In this document: positions 44,933 to 58,300 of the stretch, one piece after another | Layout of the letters: every line of letters begins with the position of its first letter | How positions within the stretch are numbered: position 1 is the stretch's first letter | From: Eutreptiella sp. 'Long Island Sound 2002' | Taxonomy: Eukaryota > Euglenozoa > Euglenophyceae > Eutreptiales > Eutreptiaceae | Direction of reading: 5' to 3' | NCBI GenBank assembly: GCA_964036045.1 | Contig: OZ038381.1 | Span: forward strand, 160,212,283 to 160,276,282 | Length of the DNA: 64,000 nt | Notes under the pieces: model-generated | What the model saw: the letters and a program-made list of their open reading frames with translations, nothing else | Told to the model about the DNA's origin: nothing | The model's database searches: none | Translations under genes and position numbers: made by a program

Positions 44933-46249
44933 CCTAGCGCAGGGTTCAAGCTAGGGCTAGGGTCACCGAGTTGATGGAACCAGTCTTGGTTTTATAACCC
45001 TTCTTAGTGTCTTCGGTGGACCTGACAGGTTTGGCAAGCAAGCAAGCAGCAAGCAGCAAGCAAGCAGCAAGCACGCGCAAATGGGGGAAAATCACATCTC
45101 CGTCGTGGTGCTTCGGATTCGGCCAAAAATTTGGTGGATGCTACCTATAGGTGTGAGGGACAACCACACAAAGTATGAGCCAGAAACTCAACGCCGGCGG
45201 CCAGGAACGGGCGTTGCAACCTCCGTTTCAAATTCTGCAGTTTAGGGCCAAAATCAGCCTTTTTTTGCCCAAAATCGCCCTAGAAACTGCTGATAACGGC
45301 CAAAGGAAGGGAGGCAGTGGCTACTCTACACGTGCAGCTAGACTTCCCCGTGCCAAAGGGCCCTCTAGGGCCCCCTAAATCCACAATATGTCTGCGAACC
45401 GCCCCCAAAAGGCACCCAAAAGTCCCGGATTTTGTGCACATTGGCCGCCGACAGCCCCAAACCAAAAACAGACCATATCTTGGGCGATGTGGCTCAAAAC
45501 GCGGTTTCGAGCGCACCTAATCCACCAGCAACCACCCACTTTTGGTGGTTTCCACCCCTCAAAATTGCCCAAACCGACGCCTAGACCCCCGTACCTAGGC
45601 CCAGTGGGCTGTAGCAAGCTGCAAGAGGTAGCCCAAAGAGGTGGGTGCCCAAATGGGTCAACAAGGTCCACCGGGTACAAAAAAAAGACTTTTGTCAAAA
45701 ATGATCTTGGACCACATGGAATGCCCAAACAAGTGTTTTGGGCGCGTTTTGAGCTCGTGGTGGTCCGTCTTGGCCCCTCCTAAAATCCCAAAATGACTTG
45801 AAAATGGGCTGTTTTGGGACAAAAAATGGGTCAAAAATGGGTCAAAAATGGGGGTTTCCAAAAATGATCCTAGACCATTCGGGGTATACAAACAAGTGAA
45901 ATGAGCCCATTTTGAGCCCATTGCAAGCCATTTTGGCCCTCCAAAGTGACAAAATGCCTTGAAAAAGTGTTGTTTTGGGACAAAAAATGGGTCAGAAGTG
46001 AGTCAAAAAATGTGTTTTTCCAAAAATGATCCTAAACCATTTTGGATGCGAAAACCAAGTGAAATGAGCCCTTTTTGAGCCCATTGCAAGCCAGTTTGGC
46101 GACTCCAAAGTCACAATATGCCTTGAAAATGGGTTGTTTTGGGACCAAAAATCAATCAAAAATGGATCAAAAATGTGTTTTTCCAAAGATACTTCGGACT
46201 ATCTGGGGTGCACAAACAAGTGGAATGAGCCCATGTTGAGCAATTTTGG

Positions 46250-46345
46250 CTCCTGTGAAGGCCGAAAGGGCCTTGAAAATGGGCCAATTTGGGACCACAA
46301 CTGTGAAGGCCGAAAGGGCCTTGAAAATGGGCCAATTTGGGACCA
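46250..46345. repeat. 48-bp internal tandem duplication (example in unit 1)
   Basis: CTGTGAAGGCCGAAAGGGCC followed by TTGAAAATGGGCCAATTTGG and GACCACAA occurs twice in direct succession. The duplication is in every array unit but absent from dispersed copies D and E, where a single version is seen, so it arose before the array amplified. It contains the palindrome GGCCNNNNGGCC. Confidence 0.9.
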
Positions 46346-49300
46346 CAAATGGCTCAAAAACGGGTCAAAACCATGGTTCTCCAAAAATGATCCCGGTCCA
46401 GTTGTGGTGCCCAATCGGATGAATACAAGTCATTTTGAACCCCTCTTGAGCCGTGCTCATCCACTTTCCCTTACGAACTTCATTTGTTGTTCAAACCTCC
46501 TAGATGATGTTCCTTGCCCCACCAGCTCGGTCCCAATATTCAATCCTGGTTTGGGCTAGGGTCACCGAGCTGGTGGAACAGTCTTGGTTTTATAACCCTT
46601 TTTAGTGTCTAGGGTGGACCCACTAGGTTCAGCAAGCAAGCTGCAACCAAGCAAGCAGGCAAGCAGCAAGCAGCACGCAGGCGCGAAATGGGGGAAAATC
46701 ACAGCTCCAGCATGGTGCTTCAGATTCGGCCAAAAATTTGGTGGATGCTACCTATGGGTGTGAGGGACAACCACACAAAGTATGAGCCAGAAACTGAACG
46801 GTGGCGGCCAGGAACGGGCGTTGCAAGTGCCGGACCTCCATTTTAAAATCTGCAGTTTAGGGCCAAAATCAGCCTTTTGTTTTTTTTTTGCCTAAAACCA
46901 CCCCGGAACCTGCTAAAACGGCAAAATGAAAAGAAATAGTGGCAACTCTACACATGCAGCTCGACTTCCTTGTGCCAAAGGGCCCTCTAAATCCACAATT
47001 TGCCCGCGAACCGCCCCCAAAAGGCACCCAAAAGTCCCGGATTTTGTGCACATTGGCCGCCGACAGCCCCAAACCAAAAACAGACCATATCTTGGGCGAC
47101 GTGGCTCAAAACGCGGTTTCGAGCGCACCTAATCCACCAGCAACCACCCACTTTTGGTGGTTTCCACCCCTCAAAATTGCCCAAACCGACGCCTAGACCC
47201 CCGTACCTAGGCCCAGTGGGCTGTAGCAAGCTGCAAGAGGTAGCCCAAAGAGGTGGGTGCCCAAATGGGTCAACAAGGTCCACCGGGTACAAAAAAAAGA
47301 CTTTTGTCAAAAATGATCTTGGACCACATGGAATGCCCAAACAAGTGTTTTGGGCGCGTTTTGAGCTCGCGGTGGTCCGTCTTGGCCCCTCCTAAAATCC
47401 CAAAATGACTTGAAAATGGGCTGTTTTGGGACAAAAAATGGGTCAAAAATGGGTCAAAAATGGGGGTTTCCAAAAATGATCCTAGACCATTCGGGGTATA
47501 CAAACAAGTGAAATGAGCCCATTTTGAGCCCATTGCAAGCCATTTTGGCCCTCCAAAGTGACAAAATGCCTTGAAAAAGTGTTGTTTTGGGACAAAAAAT
47601 GGGTCAGAAGTGAGTCAAAAAATGTGTTTTTCCAAAAATGATCCTAAACCATTTTGGATGCGAAAACCAAGTGAAATGAGCCCTTTTTGAGCCCATTGCA
47701 AGCCAGTTTGGCGACTCCAAAGTCACAATATGCCTTGAAAATGGGTTGTTTTGGGACCAAAAATCAATCAAAAATGGATCAAAAATGTGTTTTTCCAAAG
47801 ATACTTCGGACTATCTGGGGTGCACAAACAAGTGGAATGAGCCCATGTTGAGCAATTTTGGCTCCTGTGAAGGCCGAAAGGGCCTTGAAAATGGGCCAAT
47901 TTGGGACCACAACTGTGAAGGCCGAAAGGGCCTTGAAAATGGGCCAATTTGGGACCACAAATGGCTCAAAAACGGGTCAAAACCATGGTTCTCCAAAAAT
48001 GATCCCGGTCCAGTTGTGGTGCCCAATCGGATGAATACAAGTCATTTTGAACCCCTCTTGAGCCGTGCTCATCCACTTTCCCTTACGAACTTCATTTGTT
48101 GTTCAAACCTCCTAGATGATGTTCCTTGCCCCACCAGCTCGGTCCCAATATTCAATCCTGGTTTGGGCTAGGGTCACCGAGCTGGTGGAACAGTCTTGGT
48201 TTTATAACCCTTTTTAGTGTCTAGGGTGGACCCACTAGGTTCAGCAAGCAAGCTGCAACCAAGCAAGCAGGCAAGCAGCAAGCAGCACGCAGGCGCGAAA
48301 TGGGGAAAAATCACAGCTCCAGCATGGTGCTTCAGATTCGGCCAAAAATTTGGTGGATGCTACCTATGGGTGTGAGGGACAACCACACAAAGTATGAGCC
48401 AGAAACTGAACGGTGGCGGCCAGGAACGGGCGTTGCAAGTGCCGGACCTCCATTTTAAAATCTGCAATTTAGGGCCAAAATCAGCCTTTTGTTTTTTTTT
48501 TGCCTAAAACCACCCCGGAACCTGCTAAAACGGCAAAATGAAAAGAAATAGTGGCAACTCTACACATGCAGCTCGACTTCCTTGTGCCAAAGGGCCCTCT
48601 AAATCCACAATTTGCCCGCGAACCGCCCCCAAAAGGCACCCAAAAGTCCCGGATTTTGTGCACATTGGCCGCCGACAGCCCCAAACCAAAAACAGACCAT
48701 ATCTTGGGCGACGTGGCTCAAAACGCGGTTTCGAGCGCACCTAATCCACCAGCAACCACCCACTTTTGGTGGTTTCCACCCCTCAAAATTGCCCAAACCG
48801 ACGCCTAGACCCCCGTACCTAGGCCCAGTGGGCTGTAGCAAGCTGCAAGAGGTAGCCCAAAGAGGTGGGTGCCCAAATGGGTCAACAAGGTCCACCGGGT
48901 ACAAAAAAAAGACTTTTGTCAAAAATGATCTTGGACCACATGGAATGCCCAAACAAGTGTTTTGGGCGCGTTTTGAGCTCGCGGTGGTCCGTCTTGGCCC
49001 CTCCTAAAATCCCAAAATGACTTGAAAATGGGCTGTTTTGGGACAAAAAATGGGTCAAAAATGGGTCAAAAATGGGGGTTTCCAAAAATGATCCTAGACC
49101 ATTCGGGGTATACAAACAAGTGAAATGAGCCCATTTTGAGCCCATTGCAAGCCATTTTGGCCCTCCAAAGTGACAAAATGCCTTGAAAAAGTGTTGTTTT
49201 GGGACAAAAAATGGGTCTGAAGTGAGTCAAAAAATGTGTTTTTCCAAAAATGATCCTAAACCATTTTGGATGCGAAAACCAAGTGAAATGAGCCCTTTTT

Positions 49301-52300
49301 GAGCCCATTGCAAGCCAGTTTGGCGACTCCAAAGTCACAATATGCCTTGAAAATGGGTTGTTTTGGGACCAAAAATCAATCAAAAATGGATCAAAAATGT
49401 GTTTTTCCAAAGATACTTCGGACTATCTGGGGTGCACAAACAAGTGGAATGAGCCCATGTTGAGCAATTTTGGCTCCTGTGAAGGCCGAAAGGGCCTTGA
49501 AAATGGGCCAATTTGGGACCACAACTGTGAAGGCCGAAAGGGCCTTGAAAATGGGCCAATTTGGGACCACAAATGGCTCAAAAACGGGTCAAAACCATGG
49601 TTCTCCAAAAATGATCCCGGTCCAGTTGTGGTGCCCAATCGGATGAATACAAGTCATTTTGAACCCCTCTTGAGCCGTGCTCATCCACTTTCCCTTACGA
49701 ACTTCATTTGTTGTTCAAACCTCCTAGATGATGTTCCTTGCCCCACCAGCTCGGTCCCAATATTCAATCCTGGTTTGGGCTAGGGTCACCGAGCTGGTGG
49801 AACAGTCTTGGTTTTATAACCCTTTTTAGTGTCTAGGGTGGACCCACTAGGTTCAGCAAGCAAGCTGCAACCAAGCAAGCAGGCAAGCAGCAAGCAGCAC
49901 GCAGGCGCGAAATGGGGAAAAATCACAGCTCCAGCATGGTGCTTCAGATTCGGCCAAAAATTTGGTGGATGCTACCTATGGGTGTGAGGGACAACCACAC
50001 AAAGTATGAGCCAGAAACTGAACGGTGGCGGCCAGGAACGGGCGTTGCAAGTGCCGGACCTCCATTTTAAAATCTGCAATTTAGGGCCAAAATCAGCCTT
50101 TTGTTTTTTTTTTGCCTAAAACCACCCCGGAACCTGCTAAAACGGCAAAATGAAAAGAAATAGTGGCAACTCTACACATGCAGCTCGACTTCCTTGTGCC
50201 AAAGGGCCCTCTAAATCCACAATTTGCCCGCGAACCGCCCCCAAAAGGCACCCAAAAGTCCCGGATTTTGTGCACATTGGCCGCCGACAGCCCCAAACCA
50301 AAAACAGGCCATATCTTGGGCGATGTGGCTCAAAACGCGGTTTCGAGCGCACCTAATCCACCAGCAACCACCCACTTTTGGTGGTTTCCACCCCTCAAAA
50401 TTGCCCAAACCGACGCCTAGACCCCCGTACCTAGGCCCAGTGGGCTGTAGCAAGCTGCAAGAGGTAGCCCAAAGAGGTGGGTGCCCAAATGGGTCAACAA
50501 GGTCCACCGGGTACAAAAAAAAGACTTTTGTCAAAAATGATCTTGGACCACATGGAATGCCCAAACAAGTGTTTTGGGCGCGTTTTGAGCTCGTGGTGGT
50601 CCGTCTTGGCCCCTCCTAAAATCCCAAAATGACTTGAAAATGGGCTGTTTTGGGACAAAAAATGGGTCAAAAATGGGTCAAAAATGGGGGTTTCCAAAAA
50701 TGATCCTAGACCATTCGGGGTATACAAACAAGTGAAATGAGCCCATTTTGAGCCCATTGCAAGCCATTTTGGCCCTCCAAAGTGACAAAATGCCTTGAAA
50801 AAGTGTTGTTTTGGGACAAAAAATGGGTCAGAAGTGAGTCAAAAAATGTGTTTTTCCAAAAATGATCCTAAACCATTTTGGATGCGAAAACCAAGTGAAA
50901 TGAGCCCTTTTTGAGCCCATTGCAAGCCAGTTTGGCGACTCCAAAGTCACAATATGCCTTGAAAATGGGTTGTTTTGGGACCAAAAATCAATCAAAAATG
51001 GATCAAAAATGTGTTTTTCCAAAGATACTTCGGACTATCTGGGGTGCACAAACAAGTGGAATGAGCCCATGTTGAGCAATTTTGGCTCCTGTGAAGGCCG
51101 AAAGGGCCTTGAAAATGGGCCAATTTGGGACCACAACTGTGAAGGCCGAAAGGGCCTTGAAAATGGGCCAATTTGGGACCACAAATGGCTCAAAAACGGG
51201 TCAAAACCATGGTTCTCCAAAAATGATCCCGGTCCAGTTGTGGTGCCCAATCGGATGAATACAAGTCATTTTGAACCCCTCTTGAGCCGTGCTCATCCAC
51301 TTTCCCTTACGAACTTCATTTGTTGTTCAAACCTCCTAGATGATGTTCCTTGCCCCACCAGCTCGGTCCCAATATTCAATCCTGGTTTGGGCTAGGGTCA
51401 CCGAGCTGGTGGAACAGTCTTGGTTTTATAACCCTTTTTAGTGTCTAGGGTGGACCCACTAGGTTCAGCAAGCAAGCTGCAACCAAGCAAGCAGGCAAGC
51501 AGCAAGCAGCACGCAGGCGCGAAATGGGGGAAAATCACAGGTCCAGCATGGTGCTTCAGATTCGGCCAAAAATTTGGTGGATGCTACCTATGGGTGTGAG
51601 GGACAACCACACAAAGTATGAGCCAGAAACTGAACGGTGGCGGCCAGGAACGGGCGTTGCAAGTGCCGGACCTCCATTTTAAAATCTGCAATTTAGGGCC
51701 AAAATCAGCCTTTTGTTTTTTTTTTGCCTAAAACCACCCCGGAACCTGCTAAAACGGCAAAATGAAAAGAAATAGTGGCAACTCTACACATGCAGCTCGA
51801 CTTCCTTGTGCCAAAGGGCCCTCTAAATCCACAATTTGCCCGCGAACCGCCCCCAAAAGGCACCCAAAAGTCCCGGATTTTGTGCACATTGGCCGCCGAC
51901 AGCCCCAAACCAAAAACAGACCATATCTTGGGCGATGTGGCTCAAAACGCGGTTTCGAGCGCACCTAATCCACCAGCAACCACCCACTTTTGGTGGTTTC
52001 CACCCCTCAAAATTGCCCAAACCGACGCCTAGACCCCCGTACCTAGGCCCAGTGGGCTGTAGCAAGCTGCAAGAGGTAGCCCAAAGAGGTGGGTGCCCAA
52101 ATGGGTCAACAAGGTCCACCGGGTACAAAAAAAAGACTTTTGTCAAAAATGATCTTGGACCACATGGAATGCCCAAACAAGTGTTTTGGGCGCGTTTTGA
52201 GCTCGTGGTGGTCCGTCTTGGCCCCTCCTAAAATCCCAAAATGACTTGAAAATGGGCTGTTTTGGGACAAAAAATGGGTCAAAAATGGGTCAAAAATGGG

Positions 52301-55300
52301 GGTTTCCAAAAATGATCCTAGACCATTCGGGGTATACAAACAAGTGAAATGAGCCCATTTTGAGCCCATTGCAAGCCATTTTGGCCCTCCAAAGTGACAA
52401 AATGCCTTGAAAAAGTGTTGTTTTGGGACAAAAAATGGGTCAGAAGTGAGTCAAAAAATGTGTTTTTCCAAAAATGATCCTAAACCATTTTGGATGCGAA
52501 AACCAAGTGAAATGAGCCCTTTTTGAGCCCATTGCAAGCCAGTTTGGCGACTCCAAAGTCACAATATGCCTTGAAAATGAGTTGTTTTGGGACCAAAAAT
52601 CAATCAAAAATGGATCAAAAATGTGTTTTTCCAAAGATACTTCGGACTATCTGGGGTGCACAAACAAGTGGAATGAGCCCATGTTGAGCAATTTTGGCTC
52701 CTGTGAAGGCCGAAAGGGCCTTGAAAATGGGCCAATTTGGGACCACAACTGTGAAGGCCGAAAGGGCCTTGAAAATGGGCCAATTTGGGACCACAAATGG
52801 CTCAAAAACGGGTCAAAACCATGGTTCTCCAAAAATGATCCCGGTCCAGTTGTGGTGCCCAATCGGATGAATACAAGTCATTTTGAACCCCTCTTGAGCC
52901 GTGCTCATCCACTTTCCCTTACGAACTTCATTTGTTGTTCAAACCTCCTAGATGATGTTCCTTGCCCCACCAGCTCGGTCCCAATATTCAATCCTGGTTT
53001 GGGCTAGGGTCACCGAGCTGGTGGAACAGTCTTGGTTTTATAACCCTTTTTAGTGTCTAGGGTGGACCCACTAGGTTCAGCAAGCAAGCTGCAACCAAGC
53101 AAGCAGGCAAGCAGCAAGCAGCACGCAGGCGCGAAATGGGGAAAAATCACAGCTCCAGCATGGTGCTTCAGATTCGGCCAAAATTTTGGTGGATGCTACC
53201 TATGGGTGTGAGGGACAACCACACAAAGTATGAGCCAGAAACTGAACGGTGGCGGCCAGGAACGGGCGTTGCAAGTGCCGGACCTCCATTTTAAAATCTG
53301 CAATTTAGGGCCAAAATCAGCCTTTTGTTTTTTTTTTGCCTAAAACCACCCCGGAACCTGCTAAAACGGCAAAATGAAAAGAAATAGTGGCAACTCTACA
53401 CATGCAGCTCGACTTCCTTGTGCCAAAGGGCCCTCTAAATCCACAATTTGCCCGCGAACCGCCCCCAAAAGGCACCCAAAAGTCCCGGATTTTGTGCACA
53501 TTGGCCGCCGACAGCCCCAAACCAAAAACAGACCATATCTTGGGCGATGTGGCTCAAAACGCGGTTTCGAGCGCACCTAATCCACCAGCAACCACCCACT
53601 TTTGGTGGTTTCCACCCCTCAAAATTGCCCAAACCGACGCCTAGACCCCCGTACCTAGGCCCAGTGGGCTGTAGCAAGCTGCAAGAGGTAGCCCAAAGAG
53701 GTGGGTGCCCAAATGGGTCAACAAGGTCCACCGGGTACAAAAAAAAGACTTTTGTCAAAAATGATCTTGGACCACATGGAATGCCCAGACAAGTGTTTTG
53801 GGCGCGTTTTGAGCTCGTGGTGGTCCGTCTTGGCCCCTCCTAAAATCCCAAAATGACTTGAAAATGGGCTGTTTTGGGACAAAAAATGGGTCAAAAATGG
53901 GTCAAAAATGGGGGTTTCCAAAAATGATCCTACACCATTCGGGGTATACAAACAAGTGAAATGAGCCCATTTTGAGCCCATTGCAAGCCATTTTGGCCCT
54001 CCAAAGTGACAAAATGCCTTGAAAAAGTGTTGTTTTGGGACAAAAAATGGGTCAGAAGTGAGTCAAAAAATGTGTTTTTCCAAAAATGATCCTAAACCAT
54101 TTTGGATGCGAAAACCAAGTGAAATGAGCCCTTTTTGAGCCCATTGCAAGCCAGTTTGGCGACTCCAAAGTCACAATATGCCTTGAAAATGGGTTGTTTT
54201 GGGACCAAAAATCAATCAAAAATGGATCAAAAATGTGTTTTTCCAAAGATACTTCGGACTATCTGGGGTGCACAAACAAGTGGAATGAGCCCATGTTGAG
54301 CAATTTTGGCTCCTGTGAAGGCCGAAAGGGCCTTGAAAATGGGCCAATTTGGGACCACAACTGTGAAGGCCGAAAGGGCCTTGAAAATGGGCCAATTTGG
54401 GACCACAAATGGCTCAAAAACGGGTCAAAACCATGGTTCTCCAAAAATGATCCCGGTCCAGTTGTGGTGCCCAATCGGATGAATACAAGTCATTTTGAAC
54501 CCCTCTTGAGCCGTGCTCATCCACTTTCCCTTACAAACTTCATTTGTTGTTCAAACCTCCTAGATGATGTTCCTTGCCCCACCAGCTCGGTCCCAATATT
54601 CAATCCTGGTTTGGGCTAGGGTCACCGAGCTGGTGGAACAGTCTTGGTTTTATAACCCTTTTTAGTGTCTAGGGTGGACCCACTAGGTTCAGCAAGCAAG
54701 CTGCAACCAAGCAAGCAGGCAAGCAGCAAGCAGCACGCACGCGCGAAATGGGGAAAAATCACAGCTCCAGCATGGTGCTTCAGATTCGGCCAAAAATTTG
54801 GTGGATGCTACCTATGGGTGTGAGGGACAACCACACAAAGTATGAGCCAGAAAATGAACGGTGGCGGCCAGGAACGGGCGTTGCAAGTGCCGGACCTCCA
54901 TTTTAAAATCTGCAATTTAGGGCCAAAATCAGCCTTTTGTTTTTTTTTTGCCTAAAACCACCCCGGAACCTGCTAAAACGGCAAAATGAAAAGAAATAGT
55001 GGCAACTCTACACATGCAGCTCGACTTCCTTGTGCCAAAGGGCCCTCTAAATCCACAATTTGCCCGCGAACCGCCCCCAAAAGGCACCCAAAAGTCCCGG
55101 ATTTTGTGCACATTGGCCGCCGACAGCCCCAAACCAAAAACAGACCATATCTTGGGCGATGTGGCTCAAAACGCGGTTTCGAGCGCACCTAATCCACCAG
55201 CAACCACCCACTTTTGGTGGTTTCCACCCCTCAAAATTGCCCAAACCGACGCCTAGACCCCCGTACCTAGGCCCAGTGGGCTGTAGCAAGCTGCAAGAGG

Positions 55301-58300
55301 TAGCCCAAAGAGGTGGGTGCCCAAATGGGTCAACAAGGTCCACCGGGTACAAAAAAAAGACTTTTGTCAAAAATGATCTTGGACCACATGGAATGCCCAA
55401 ACAAGTGTTTTGGGCGCGTTTTGAGCTCGTGGTGGTCCGTCTTGGCCCCTCCTAAAATCCCAAAATGACTTGAAAATGGGCTGTTTTGGGACAAAAAATG
55501 GGTCAAAAATGGGTCAAAAATGGGGGTTTCCAAAAATGATCCTAGACCATTCGGGGTATACAAACAAGTGAAATGAGCCCATTTTGAGCCCATTGCAAGC
55601 CATTTTGGCCCTCCAAAGTGACAAAATGCCTTGAAAAAGTGTTGTTTTGGGACAAAAAATGGGTCAGAAGTGAGTCAAAAAATGTGTTTTTCCAAAAATG
55701 ATCCTAAACCATTTTGGATGCGAAAACCAAGTGAAATGAGCCCTTTTTGAGCCCATTGCAAGCCAGTTTGGCGACTCCAAAGTCACAATATGCCTTGAAA
55801 ATGGGTTGTTTTGGGACCAAAAATCAATCAAAAATGGATCAAAAATGTGTTTTTCCAAAGATACTTCGGACTATCTGGGGTGCACAAACAAGTGGAATGA
55901 GCCCATGTTGAGCAATTTTGGCTCCTGTGAAGGCCGAAAGGGCCTTGAAAATGGGCCAATTTGGGACCACAACTGTGAAGGCCGAAAGGGCCTTGAAAAT
56001 GGGCCAATTTGGGACCACAAATGGCTCAAAAACGGGTCAAAACCATGGTTCTCCAAAAATGATCCCGGTCCAGATGTGGTGCCCAATCGGATGAATACAA
56101 GTCATTTTGAACCCCTCTTGAGCCGTGCTCATCCACTTTCCCTTACGAACTTCATTTGTTGTTCAAACCTCCTAGATGATGTTCCTTGCCCCACCAGCTC
56201 GGTCCCAATATTCAATCCTGGTTTGGGCTAGGGTCACCGAGCTGGTGGAACAGTCTTGGTTTTATAACCCTTTTTAGTGTCTAGGGTGGACCCACTAGGT
56301 TCAGCAAGCAAGCTGCAACCAAGCAAGCAGGCAAGCAGCAAGCAGCACGCAGGCGCGAAATGGGGAAAAATCACAGCTCCAGCATGGTGCTTCAGATTCG
56401 GCCAAAAATTTGGTGGATGCTACCTATGGGTGTGAGGGACAACCACACAAAGTATGAGCCAGAAACTGAACGGTGGCGGCCAGGAACGGGCGTTGCAAGT
56501 GCCGGACCTCCATTTTAAAATCTGCAATTTAGGGCCAAAATCAGCCTTTTGTTTTTTTTGCCTAAAACCACCCCGGAACCTGCTAAAACGGCAAAATGAA
56601 AAGAAATAGTGGCAACTCTACACATGCAGCTCGACTTCCTTGTGCCAAAGGGCCCTCTAAATCCACAATTTGCCCGCGAACCGCCCCCAAAAGGCACCCA
56701 AAAGTCCCGGATTTTGTGCACATTGGCCGCCGACAGCCCCAAACCAAAAACAGACCATATCTTGGGCGATGTGGCTCAAAACGCGGTTTCGAGCGCACCT
56801 AATCCACCAGCAACCACCCACTTTTGGTGGTTTCCACCCCTCAAAATTGCCCAAACCGACGCCTAGACCCCCGTACCTAGGCCCAGTGGGCTGTAGCAAG
56901 CTGCAAGAGGTAGCCCAAAGAGGTGGGTGCCCAAATGGGTCAACAAGGTCCACCGGGTACAAAAAAAAGACTTTTGTCAAAAATGATCTTGGACCACATG
57001 GAATGCCCAAACAAGTGTTTTGGGCGCGTTTTGAGCTCGTGGTGGTCCGTCTTGGCCCCTCCTAAAATCCCAAAATGACTTGAAAATGGGCTGTTTTGGG
57101 ACAAAAAATGGGTCAAAAATGGGTCAAAAATGGGGGTTTCCAAAAATGATCCTAGACCATTCGGGGTATACAAACAAGTGAAATGAGCCCATTTTGAGCC
57201 CATTGCAAGCCATTTTGGCCCTCCAAAGTGACAAAATGCCTTGAAAAAGTGTTGTTTTGGGACAAAAAATGGGTCAGAAGTGAGTCAAAAAATGTGTTTT
57301 TCCAAAAATGATCCTAAACCATTTTGGATGCGAAAACCAAGTGAAATGAGCCCTTTTTGAGCCCATTGCAAGCCAGTTTGGCGACTCCAAAGTCACAATA
57401 TGCCTTGAAAATGGGTTGTTTTGGGACCAAAAATCAATCAAAAATGGATCAAAAATGTGTTTTTCCAAAGATACTTCGGACTATCTGGGGTGCACAAACA
57501 AGTGGAATGAGCCCATGTTGAGCAATTTTGGCTCCTGTGAAGGCCGAAAGGGCCTTGAAAATGGGCCAATTTGGGACCACAACTGTGAAGGCCGAAAGGG
57601 CCTTGAAAATGGGCCAATTTGGGACCACAAATGGCTCAAAAACGGGTCAAAACCATGGTTCTCCAAAAATGATCCCGGTCCAGTTGTGGTGCCCAATCGG
57701 ATGAATACAAGTCATTTTGAACCCCTCTTGAGCCGTGCTCATCCACTTTCCCTTACGAACTTCATTTGTTGTTCAAACCTCCTAGATGATGTTCCTTGCC
57801 CCACCAGCTCGGTCCCAATATTCAATCCTGGTTTGGGCTAGGGTCACCGAGCTGGTGGAACAGTCTTGGTTTTATAACCCTTTTTAGTGTCTAGGGTGGA
57901 CCCACTAGGTTCAGCAAGCAAGCTGCAACCAAGCAAGCAGGCAAGCAGCAAGCAGCACGCAGGCGCGAAATGGGGAAAAATCACAGCTCCAGCATGGTGC
58001 TTCAGATTCGGCCAAAAATTTGGTGGATGCTACCTATGGGTGTGAGGGACAACCACACAAAGTATGAGCCAGAAACTGAACGGTGGCGGCCAGGAACGGG
58101 CGTTGCAAGTGCCGGACCTCCATTTTAAAATCTGCAATTTAGGGCCAAAATCAGCCTTTTGTTTTTTTTTGCCTAAAACCACCCCGGAACCTGCTAAAAC
58201 GGCAAAATGAAAAGAAATAGTGGCAACTCTACACATGCAGCTCGACTTCCTTGTGCCAAAGGGCCCTCTAAATCCACAATTTGCCCGCGAACCGCCCCCA

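Noticed and set aside
46134-46559. 141-residue plus-strand frame repeated in every array unit, with 131- and 117-residue frames beside it
   Set aside because: They persist only because the units are nearly identical. They overlap open frames on the opposite strand, have low-complexity composition from the CAAAAATGGG subrepeats, and are broken in the dispersed copies.
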